Assembly (NCBI GenBank): GCA_027592485.1 | Contig: JAQCKL010000058.1 | Coordinates: forward strand, 1-13,417 | Direction of reading: 5' to 3' | Source of the DNA: Cyanobacteriota bacterium | GTDB taxonomy: Bacteria > Cyanobacteriota > Cyanobacteriia > Phormidesmidales > Phormidesmidaceae | DNA: 13,417 nucleotides | In this document: piece by piece, positions 6,925 through 13,417 of the stretch | Numbering within the stretch: position 1 is the first letter of the stretch | How the letters are laid out: every line of letters begins with the position of its first letter | Translations under genes and position numbers: made by a program | Notes under the pieces: generated by a model | Seen by the model: only the letters and a program-made list of their open reading frames with translations | What the model was told of the DNA's origin: nothing | Database searches by the model: none

Positions 6925-8717
6925 GGGGCCAGCTCTGTTAACTCACGCTCCGGTTCGGGAAGCTTGTGGGGCCAAGGAATCATCGGATCTTGGGCAATGC
7001 GGCTGGAGACTTGGTAAGCGCCATAGCGGTTCAGATGGCTAGGGTCAGAAAAGTAGTCGTAGCGTTGAGGCCAAATTTGCCCCAAGTCCCGAAAGATAAA
7101 GTCAGGGGCCGTGGCGGAGAACTCCACCATGAACTTCAGGAAGTCAGTTTCTGCTGCCATCCGATAGCTGTCCAGGTATTCATCCGTCAAGGGTGTGTTC
7201 ACGAAAATTAAAGGGAGGTTGCGCTCCTGGGTGAATTGCACCAGCTGTTGTAATGCGACAGCCTGTTGACCCCTCAGCTCAAAATCACGGTAGTCGCTGT
7301 CATAGTCCCCGGCGACCCTGGCATAGAGCTGATAGTAGGTGGCGGGGTTAAAGCGTACATCCATCGCCAAAAAGCCGTCAAAGTCGATGCGGCTATTGTC
7401 GGGGAGAGGGCGATCTGATGTGTTGAGTTGAAGGTCATCCGGATCGACGAGGGGATATTTCCAAAACAATAGCGCATTGGAAAAGGGCTGCAGTAGCACC
7501 TCTTGAACCTTGGTTTTGAGACCTTCGCGATCGCTATAAACGGCTGACCAAATCCCGAGGCGATCACTCAATTGCTGGTCTAGGGTTTGATAACTGTTCC
7601 TTAAAGCAGCCCCTAGGGCTTCAGAGGCATCATCTAAGTTATCGTCAGCAATAGCGCTTGCATCACTGATGGCATCGGTGGTATCCGACGCAGTATTTTC
7701 GGGGGGCGATTGGGTTCGCCGCCCCAATTGGCGATACCCCTCGGAGGCCATAATCCCGTTATAGGTAATATCGCCCCGCCCACTATTAAAGGCCCGTGCC
7801 CCATCTGCCCAAATGACTAGCCGAGGTAATTGATCCTCCGTTAAAATCCGCCGCAAGGTGAGGTCTACCACTTGGGCCGTCGACCCATTGACCCCAAAGT
7901 TAAAGATGTCTAGGTCCCCATAGCCCAGGGTGGCTAATTCCTGACGCAAGGCGGCTGGGTCAACCCCCCGTAGGGCTCGGGAGCTGCCGATAATCAGCAC
8001 GTCAGGGGGACCGCTGAGCTGTAACCGTTGATGGTATAGGGCCAGCTTATGGTCCATTTGCTGACTGCGAAACGAAGGATAGGGGGAGGTTTCGAGCAGG
8101 GCAGGGGTGATCACCTCGCGAGAGGCTTCACCCTGTAGGGGCCATTCGGCTTCATCGGTAAAGGTATCTCCCGCGAGCTGCCCACTCGCTTCTGCGTCGT
8201 CGAGGGACTGGCCATTGCCCCAGTCCAAATCCGAGAGGGCTGCTGTCAAGGCATCGTCCGGTTGTTCGGAAGGGAAGGGGGCAATCTCGGTGTCAGCCTC
8301 GGCCTCAGCCACTGCCGGAGGCGGATTCAGCCATTGCCCTAAAAACCAATCCCCCTGGAGTGCCAGCAATAGGCCGATCACGCCCCAAACTAGGCCGATT
8401 TTGAGGGCATCCTGGCGGTCCCGTTCCGGTAGGACGGGTAATTCTCGGGGTAGCCCTTGATTGGGGACAAAGAATTGCGATTTGAGGAGTACCTGGCGGG
8501 TCCCCATTACGCTTTGCTGGCCCAAGGCTTTCAGCCATTGCCCCACCGCCCCTAGGGTCAAGTCTGGAGCGTGGGTTTCCTCTTCAGGGTGAGCCAGCAA
8601 ATCTCCGACATAGGCATCAGTGGCGGCAAATTGGGCCTCTGCTTCAGGAACCAGGCGATCTCGGGTCTGGAAATCGGTGCCGTAGTTCCAGGCGGGCTTG
8701 ACCGGCCCGCCGACCAT
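6921..8717 (-). CDS. DUF1574 / SGNH-fold putative acyltransferase partner of MBOAT (apparent C-terminal part of a split protein)
   Basis: A 598-residue protein from ATG 8717. After about 100 residues there is one transmembrane helix (about 106-128), an acidic, low-complexity linker (about 133-200), then an SGNH-hydrolase-like domain. Its block I is DVLIIGSSRALRG, with likely nucleophile S246. FNFGVNGST (272-280) and VIWADGARAF (301-310) follow. The terminal block is FSDPSHLNRYGAY with dyad D558/H561. A second Asp- and Ser-rich insert lies at 339-371. This resembles DUF1574 proteins and the DltD/AlgJ/AlgX class that finish O-acylation outside the membrane. The basic residues before the helix suggest the SGNH domain faces out. 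The 5' end overlaps the preceding gene by 74 nt in the +1 frame, and residues 8-16 look like the missing end of that protein's fourth repeat, so this is probably the C-terminal half of one longer protein. AGAAGG 11 nt upstream of 8717 could still allow separate translation. Confidence 0.85.
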   Translation of the reverse strand: MVGGPVKPAWNYGTDFQTRDRLVPEAEAQFAATDAYVGDLLAHPEEETHAPDLTLGAVGQWLKALGQQSVMGTRQVLLKSQFFVPNQGLPRELPVLPERDRQDALKIGLVWGVIGLLLALQGDWFLGQWLNPPPAVAEAEADTEIAPFPSEQPDDALTAALSDLDWGNGQSLDDAEASGQLAGDTFTDEAEWPLQGEASREVITPALLETSPYPSFRSQQMDHKLALYHQRLQLSGPPDVLIIGSSRALRGVDPAALRQELATLGYGDLDIFNFGVNGSTAQVVDLTLRRILTEDQLPRLVIWADGARAFNSGRGDITYNGIMASEGYRQLGRRTQSPPENTASDTTDAISDASAIADDNLDDASEALGAALRNSYQTLDQQLSDRLGIWSAVYSDREGLKTKVQEVLLQPFSNALLFWKYPLVDPDDLQLNTSDRPLPDNSRIDFDGFLAMDVRFNPATYYQLYARVAGDYDSDYRDFELRGQQAVALQQLVQFTQERNLPLIFVNTPLTDEYLDSYRMAAETDFLKFMVEFSATAPDFIFRDLGQIWPQRYDYFSDPSHLNRYGAYQVSSRIAQDPMIPWPHKLPEPERELTELAP

Positions 8718-10122
8718 AGATGCGGATGCCTTCTATCCGGTTTGGGGCGATCGCCTTCACCTGTTTGACCACCGTTGGCACAACGTATTGTCGTCGCGGG
8801 CAAACGGGGCCATCCACCATGACGTGGAGCAAATCAGCGCGTTCGATCAGCTGTACCCGTAGGCCCCCTGTCGCCAGCTGCACCTCTAGATCAGGGTTCA
8901 ACAATCGGGTCAACAAAAATTGCAACGCGGGCCAATCCCGCTGTTGGGCCAAGGCTGACGGGGCAGTGGCTAGATTCTCATGCTCTAGGGCCGGTAAATT
9001 TAAGCATTTGACCCAAGTGGGGGTCAGCGCCGCCTCGGGTTGGCCATAGACCATGGCCCGTTGCAGACCCTGGGGCGCTAATCGTTCCAGGGTCGTCGAG
9101 ATCGCAGCGGTGATCGTCGTTTCGTCAGGGATGGGGCCAGCAGATAGGCTGGTCACGACCAAGTGTAAGGTGCTGTCTTTGCGTTCAACGGTGACCTGGG
9201 CAGACTGCGGAGCGAGCTCCTGGGCCAGCAAACGAACAATTGCCTGCTCATCTCCCCACCGTCCCCACTCGGCCAACATCTCCGCCGGTGGGGTCAGGTC
9301 AATGCGCAGGCTCCAATCGGGGGTAGACTCCCCCTGGACCTGCACGACGATGACGGCGTCTTTAAACTGACTCAGTTCTAATTGCCGTAACCGCTCGGTT
9401 ACCGGTTCGGCAATCAACATGGGGTCGGGGCTGTAGGCTGCCTCACAAAAAACCCACAGTCGGGATTGCTCTGGGGCAGGTGTCGCCACGTCATGACTGA
9501 GCGAGGCTGATTGGGCTTTAGTATTCTGAGCTGGACCTACGGGACCTGACACCGCTCGAATGCTGACCCATACCCCCACATCTAGAGCACTCAGGACCTC
9601 GCTGAGGTACCAGGAGATCGCGGTCGGGTCTCCCCGGCGCGCCAGGCTGAGCTGAGACAACACCAACGCCGCCGTGGTGCTATTTTTCGTCCAAGCCGGG
9701 GAGACCGGCGTGTGATTGGCAGCGGTCCGAAGCAACCCCTGAACCGCTTCAATTTCAGCCGAATCATGGGTCTTGAGCTGCAGTTGAGCCTGATGACGTT
9801 CTAACCGATTGAGATAAATGGGAGCCGCCCAGTCGGGCTGCTTTGACCCCTTTTGGCGGCTATAGATATAGAGCTGGTAGACCTGAGGATAAGCCTGGGT
9901 GACAGCCTCGCCCTCGGTTGGGTCCAGTAAGACCGCGACCAATCGGGTCAGGGCTGAGACTTGCACCAGGGGGTGGGGTGTCTCACAAAGAACGTGCAAA
10001 ATATTGCCCCGTAGCCTGACCTGCACATGGGCAGATGTGGCTGGTGCCAGATATTGGCCCAGCCAATTGGTCAGACTGGGCCTAGCGCGGCGTTTAGGAT
10101 TTATCGGCAGCTTGGCACGCAT
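8644..10122 (-). CDS. Repeat-module protein, apparent N-terminal part of a DUF1574 protein
   Basis: About 492 residues from ATG 10122; a TTG at 10131 would add three but has no ribosome-binding site. No signal peptide or membrane helix is seen, so it is likely cytoplasmic. The protein is four diverged copies of one module of roughly 80-110 residues: about 17-104, 167-276, 293-377 and 402 onward. Each has a beta-rich pattern with an LHV/LWV-like strand, a helix, then a strand ending in a YG-like turn and P-x-W: KQPDW (96-98), STPDW (268-270), LTPTW (368-370). In copy four the IYGRRAGQ turn is at 468-475, but the P-x-W falls in another frame, as PAW of the downstream gene. The last residues of this frame, after about 475, look non-conserved. 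Together with the next gene it would make one protein of about 1,060-1,080 residues. Its biochemical role is unknown. Confidence 0.75.
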   Translation of the reverse strand: MRAKLPINPKRRARPSLTNWLGQYLAPATSAHVQVRLRGNILHVLCETPHPLVQVSALTRLVAVLLDPTEGEAVTQAYPQVYQLYIYSRQKGSKQPDWAAPIYLNRLERHQAQLQLKTHDSAEIEAVQGLLRTAANHTPVSPAWTKNSTTAALVLSQLSLARRGDPTAISWYLSEVLSALDVGVWVSIRAVSGPVGPAQNTKAQSASLSHDVATPAPEQSRLWVFCEAAYSPDPMLIAEPVTERLRQLELSQFKDAVIVVQVQGESTPDWSLRIDLTPPAEMLAEWGRWGDEQAIVRLLAQELAPQSAQVTVERKDSTLHLVVTSLSAGPIPDETTITAAISTTLERLAPQGLQRAMVYGQPEAALTPTWVKCLNLPALEHENLATAPSALAQQRDWPALQFLLTRLLNPDLEVQLATGGLRVQLIERADLLHVMVDGPVCPRRQYVVPTVVKQVKAIAPNRIEGIRIYGRRAGQARLELRHRFPDPRSPGS

Positions 10123-10145
10123 AGGACTCAAACGGTAGTGTTACG

Positions 10146-10173
10146 GTTGCTCGAACAGGGTTGAAAGAGCAAC
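10146..10173. repeat. 7-bp inverted repeat upstream of the repeat-module gene
   Basis: GTTGCTC at 10146-10152 is mirrored by GAGCAAC at 10167-10173 across a 14-nt loop. It lies 24-51 nt before the start codon at 10122 on the minus strand, so it would fall in the leader of the acylation operon or act as a binding site near its promoter. No clear -10/-35 pair was identified around it. Confidence 0.3.
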
Positions 10174-10312
10174 ATCCTACATATAGGTGTGAAGGATACC
10201 GCAGTCTTTTAAAAGCGGATGATCGCACCCTGCTCTGAATCCTGTCCCTCAGCCATTTTCGCGATGATCTGGGCAAGACTCTCACTTGAATTTAATGTCT
10301 AGGGCCTTTTAA

Positions 10313-10327
10313 GGGTGGGATCCACCC
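10313..10327. repeat. GC-rich short hairpin between divergent genes
   Basis: GGGTGG at 10313-10318 pairs with CCACCC at 10322-10327 around a GAT loop. It lies between the start of the minus-strand operon and the plus-strand small membrane protein. No T-tract follows on either strand, so it is not a classical terminator. The role is unknown. Confidence 0.3.
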
Positions 10328-10380
10328 CACAGGTCTCATTAAATAATGGACCTAGCTGTAAAGTCGCAGTACGCTGACCT

Positions 10381-10587
10381 ATGGTGAGCTTTACGGTAGG
10401 GATTGGCGTCTCCATGGCAACATATGCTTCCCTAGGTTCGATGAAACCAGATATTGTTATTAGCATGGCAGTCGGCCCCCTTCTCTTCACCCTAGTGAGT
10501 GCCCGCTTCCTAGCAACCTATGGGATTGCCTTAGGCCGTGCCAGTGAGGAAATCTTTCGCGGCGATCGCCTCCCGATTCTACCGTAG
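10381..10587 (+). CDS. Small two-helix membrane protein, hypothetical
   Basis: A 68-residue frame with two hydrophobic segments, about residues 2-20 and 24-50, joined by a short SMKPD turn. A polar, charged tail, RASEEIFRGDRLPILP, follows. The hydrophobic layout, the well-formed tail and the normal codon use make it more credible than the antisense frame over the same bases. A stop codon lies just upstream in frame, so ATG 10381 is the first ATG or GTG available; a GTG follows at once at 10384. No convincing ribosome-binding site precedes it, which lowers confidence. A HIP1 palindrome at 10562 falls in the codons for GDRL. It lies 142 nt before ppc on the same strand. I cannot name a function, though the sequence looks like conserved cyanobacterial small proteins of unknown role. 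Confidence 0.55.
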   Translation: MVSFTVGIGVSMATYASLGSMKPDIVISMAVGPLLFTLVSARFLATYGIALGRASEEIFRGDRLPILP

Positions 10588-10601
10588 CGCTCTGCTCTAT
10601 T

Positions 10602-10630
10602 TATACTGACCAGAACGTGCCATTTATGGC
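10602..10630 (+). promoter_or_regulatory. ppc: Candidate ppc promoter -10 with adjacent palindrome
   Basis: TATACT at 10602-10607 is a good match to a -10 element, about 120 nt before the ppc ATG. No convincing -35 lies at the proper distance. Just downstream, GCCATTTATGGC at 10619-10630 is a near-perfect palindrome (5-bp arms, 2-bp centre) at a place where a regulator could act near the transcription start. Both are pattern matches only. Confidence 0.25.
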
Positions 10631-10729
10631 GTGCTCCCTTACCCTAGCCTTGAAGCGATGCCTTGCTCCACTTAAGTCCGACTTTTGTGTTGTCTGCTCT
10701 GAGTCCGTGCCCTCTCTCCCTCTGACAAT

Positions 10730-13417
10730 ATGCCGTCCCTTGATTCCTCAGCCGTGAAAGCCAACCTTGACGATGTAGCGATTACACCGCCGGGCTCTGC
10801 CTACGATCTGCGGGTCCAGCACCGACTCAAGGTGGTAGAAGACATTTGGGAAACCGTACTCCGGAATGAATGCGGTGAAGAGCTCTTAACCTTACTGCAC
10901 TTGTTGCGGCGAATTTGTTCGAAGGAGGGACAAGCCCCCACCGCTGGAGAGGCCACCGTTCAAAATGTGGTGCAGGTGGTAGAAGACCTCAAGTTAGAGG
11001 ACGCCATTCGGGCCGCTCGGGCATTTGCGCTCTACTTTCAACTGATCAATAGTGTGGAGCAGCACTATGAGCAGCAGGGACAACAACGGCAATATCGGGT
11101 CACCTACGACGAGGTCGATCCCCTCTCTACCATCAACGGTGTTACCGGCCTCCGTCCTTACATCAATGATGCCAGTCGGTCTCCCCAGGATCTAGGGGAT
11201 TCAGCCTTCAATCCCTTGCAGGGACCGCGCAAGGAAACGGGTACCTTTCACTGGCTCCTGCCCACCCTTAAAAAGCTGAATGTGCCACCTCAGCTGATTC
11301 AAAGGCTGATTGACAACCTTGATATCAGCCTGGTATTCACCGCTCACCCCACCGAAATCGTTCGCCACACCATTCGTGACAAGCAGCGCCGGATTGCCGA
11401 TATTTTGAGACAGCTCGATCGGGCTGAAGATAGTGCTCAGGCGATCGGGGTGGCCTCCTCTTGGGAAATTGATAGCCTTAAGGAACAACTCACTGAAGAA
11501 ATTCGGTTGTGGTGGCGCACCGATGAGCTGCATCAATTTAAACCCTCGGTGATTGATGAGGTGGACTACACCCTGCACTACTTCCAGGTGGTGTTGTTTG
11601 ATGCGCTACCAAAGCTCTATCAACGATTTGAGCGGATTCTCAAGGCGACTTTCCCTGACCTCCGTCCGCCGCGTAAAGACTTTTGCCGATTTGGATCCTG
11701 GGTGGGTGCCGATCGCGACGGCAATCCATCGGTCACCCCCGAGGTTACCTGGAAAACCGCTTGCTATCAGCGCAACCTAGTCCTGCAAAAATACATCGAA
11801 TCCCTCGATCATCTCAATAAGCTGCTCAGCCTATCGCTCCATTGGAGCGAGGTCCAACCCGAACTCCTAGACTCCCTGGACCAAGACCAGCTCAAAATGC
11901 CAGAGGTCTATGAGCAATGGGCAATTCGGTACCGCCAAGAGCCCTATCGGCTAAAACTGGCGTACATGGAAAAACGCCTGCGCAACACCCTCGATCGAGG
12001 GATGCGTCTCTATCAGGGCGAGCCCCTCATGGAAGAGCGCACCGATGGCCCTGCCATTCCCATGTATCGAGATGGCGGCGAATTTTTGACGGAGCTGCGC
12101 CTGATTCAAGAGGATTTACAGGCTACAGGGTTGGTGTGCCAGGACCTCGAAACCTTGCTGTGCCAGGTGGAAATATACGGCTTCGTGTTGGCTCAGCTTG
12201 ATCTGCGTCAAGAGAGTTCTTGTCATTCTGATGCGCTGAACGAGATTACTGACTACCTACAGATCTTGCCTCAACCCTACGACAGCTTGTCGGAAGCCGA
12301 AAAAACGGCATGGCTGATCCAGGAGCTCCAAACCCGCCGCCCCCTAGTGCCTGCGGAGCTACCGTTTTCGGATAAAACCTGTGAAACCGTTGAGACCTTT
12401 AGGATGGTGCGGCGCTTGCACCAGGAGTTTGGCGCGGGCATTTGCCGCAGCTACATCATCAGCATGAGTCATGATGTCAGTGACTTGCTAGAGGTTTTGC
12501 TCCTGGCTAAGGAAGCGGGGCTATACGATCCGGCTACCTGGCAGTCCAGTATTCAGCCTGTGCCGCTCTTTGAAACGGTAGAAGACCTGCAGCGGGCTCC
12601 CCAGGTGATGGAAAGTTTGTTTGAGCTGCCTCTGTATAAGGCGGTTTTGGATGGGGGTAGAAACCACACGGCGGCCCCCGGTGCGTCGCCATCTGTCCAG
12701 GAAGTCATGCTGGGCTACTCTGACAGCAACAAAGACTCGGGCTTCTTGAGTAGTAACTGGGAGATTCATAAAGCCCAGCAAGCCCTGCAGGCGACAGCAG
12801 ATCGCTATGGTTTGGCCTTAAGGATTTTCCATGGTCGGGGGGGGTCGGTCGGCCGGGGGGGTGGCCCCGCCTATGAGGCGATCTTGGCGCAGCCTGGTGC
12901 CAGCTTGAATGGGCGCATCAAGATTACGGAGCAAGGGGAGGTACTGGCCTCCAAATACAACTTGCCAGATTTAGCCCTTTACAACCTTGAGACCGTCGCC
13001 ACCGCAGTCATCCAGGGTAGCCTGCTGCACAGCAGCGTTGATGAAATTGCCCCCTGGAACGAAATCATGGAGGGGCTGGCGGCGCGATCTCGTCGCCATT
13101 ACCGAGAGCTCATCTATGAGCAACCTGATTTAGTCGATTTTTTCCATCAGGTCACCCCCATTGAGGAAATCAGTCAGCTGCAAATTAGTTCTCGCCCGGC
13201 TCGTCGGGGCGGCAAGAAGACCCTGTCAAGCCTACGCGCCATTCCCTGGGTGTTTAGCTGGACCCAGGCTCGGTTTCTGCTGCCCTCCTGGTATGGGGTG
13301 GGGACGGCCCTGCAAGAATTCCTGGATGAGCGCCCCGAAGAGCAATTAAGGCTGCTGAGATATTTTTATCTGAAGTGGCCCTTCTTCAAGATGGTGATTT
13401 CTAAGGTGGAGATGACC
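10730..13417 (+). CDS. ppc: Phosphoenolpyruvate carboxylase (C-terminus beyond window)
   Basis: An ATG at 10730 opens a frame that runs 896 codons to the window edge without a stop. The enzyme carboxylates PEP with bicarbonate to oxaloacetate, refilling the TCA cycle and feeding aspartate-family and nitrogen metabolism. Landmarks: the N-terminal YDLRVQHRLKVVEDIWE segment; FTAHPTEIVRHTIRDKQRRI with catalytic H206; FGSWVGADRDGNPSVTPE; the second signature VMLGYSDSNKDSGF with K668; and the glycine loop FHGRGGSVGRGGGP (700-713) with R703 and R709. The region between the N-terminus and H206 is longer than in E. coli PEPC (whose equivalent histidine is 138), as in cyanobacterial enzymes of about 1,000 residues. 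Roughly 100 residues, including the C-terminal effector and catalytic tail, are outside the window. No strong ribosome-binding site is seen. It is the most certain gene in the right part of the window. Confidence 0.97.
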   Translation, partial: MPSLDSSAVKANLDDVAITPPGSAYDLRVQHRLKVVEDIWETVLRNECGEELLTLLHLLRRICSKEGQAPTAGEATVQNVVQVVEDLKLEDAIRAARAFALYFQLINSVEQHYEQQGQQRQYRVTYDEVDPLSTINGVTGLRPYINDASRSPQDLGDSAFNPLQGPRKETGTFHWLLPTLKKLNVPPQLIQRLIDNLDISLVFTAHPTEIVRHTIRDKQRRIADILRQLDRAEDSAQAIGVASSWEIDSLKEQLTEEIRLWWRTDELHQFKPSVIDEVDYTLHYFQVVLFDALPKLYQRFERILKATFPDLRPPRKDFCRFGSWVGADRDGNPSVTPEVTWKTACYQRNLVLQKYIESLDHLNKLLSLSLHWSEVQPELLDSLDQDQLKMPEVYEQWAIRYRQEPYRLKLAYMEKRLRNTLDRGMRLYQGEPLMEERTDGPAIPMYRDGGEFLTELRLIQEDLQATGLVCQDLETLLCQVEIYGFVLAQLDLRQESSCHSDALNEITDYLQILPQPYDSLSEAEKTAWLIQELQTRRPLVPAELPFSDKTCETVETFRMVRRLHQEFGAGICRSYIISMSHDVSDLLEVLLLAKEAGLYDPATWQSSIQPVPLFETVEDLQRAPQVMESLFELPLYKAVLDGGRNHTAAPGASPSVQEVMLGYSDSNKDSGFLSSNWEIHKAQQALQATADRYGLALRIFHGRGGSVGRGGGPAYEAILAQPGASLNGRIKITEQGEVLASKYNLPDLALYNLETVATAVIQGSLLHSSVDEIAPWNEIMEGLAARSRRHYRELIYEQPDLVDFFHQVTPIEEISQLQISSRPARRGGKKTLSSLRAIPWVFSWTQARFLLPSWYGVGTALQEFLDERPEEQLRLLRYFYLKWPFFKMVISKVEMT

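Noticed and set aside
8107..8460. 117-codon plus-strand frame rich in Ser and Ala
   Set aside because: It is antisense to the linker and membrane region of the SGNH gene; its composition simply mirrors that acidic, low-complexity sequence.
10094..10490. Minus-strand frames of 63 codons each upstream of the repeat-module gene (10094-10285 and 10299-10490)
   Set aside because: Both lack a ribosome-binding site and conserved features; one is antisense to the more credible small membrane protein.
11201..11578. 125-codon minus-strand frame inside ppc
   Set aside because: It lies wholly within the catalytic N-terminal half of ppc, where the plus frame carries the TAHPTE signature; it is a shadow.
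12838..12864. Run of G-rich sequence in ppc that might indicate a frameshift-prone site
   Set aside because: The reading frame stays intact and encodes the family's conserved glycine loop, so the G richness reflects GGG/GGT codons.
1..13417. CRISPR array, insertion sequence, prophage or defence system
   Set aside because: No regularly spaced repeats, transposase or integrase frames, terminal inverted repeats or known defence domains were seen on either strand.

Overview
The window looks like a chromosomal segment of a cyanobacterium. It carries eight copies of the palindrome GCGATCGC (HIP1), at 790, 3921, 4756, 5930, 6524, 7527, 8747 and 10562. The gene set fits: a PATAN-type response regulator, a short SSB, a type 2 IPP isomerase, an SppA-type protease with two peptidase domains, a DUF1574 protein and a cyanobacterial-style PEP carboxylase. 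No rRNA, tRNA, CRISPR array, insertion sequence or phage gene was seen. The genus cannot be fixed from the sequence; a filamentous or Leptolyngbya-like lineage would be a guess.

Layout. At the left edge (1-151, minus) is the N-terminus of a gene whose first 50 residues resemble the pilus motility taxis protein HmpF. A 529-bp intergenic region separates it from a divergent PATAN + receiver response regulator (681-1928, plus). Both ends of this region therefore probably concern type IV pilus taxis. Next comes ssb (2055-2420, plus), whose stop codon lies 14 nt from the stop of convergent sppA.

From 10122 down to 2435 everything is on the minus strand. In transcription order this is a repeat-module protein (10122-8644), an SGNH/DUF1574 protein (8717-6921), an MBOAT O-acyltransferase (6924-5440), a pair of hairpins, fni (5328-4276) and sppA (4240-2435). 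The first three form a tightly packed unit with overlapping reading frames. They most likely make up an envelope or exopolysaccharide O-acylation module: MBOAT would move the acyl group across the membrane and the SGNH domain would transfer it. The repeat protein and the SGNH protein look like two halves of one protein split by a frameshift near 8700. The conserved end of the fourth repeat is found only in the other frame.

Right of this directon are a small two-helix membrane protein (10381-10587, plus) and ppc (10730 to beyond the window end, plus). ppc is open for 896 codons, has all its main catalytic motifs, and lacks only about the last 100 residues because the window ends.

The most interesting item is the split four-repeat DUF1574 protein next to the MBOAT gene. 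The rest is mostly ordinary cyanobacterial housekeeping content.
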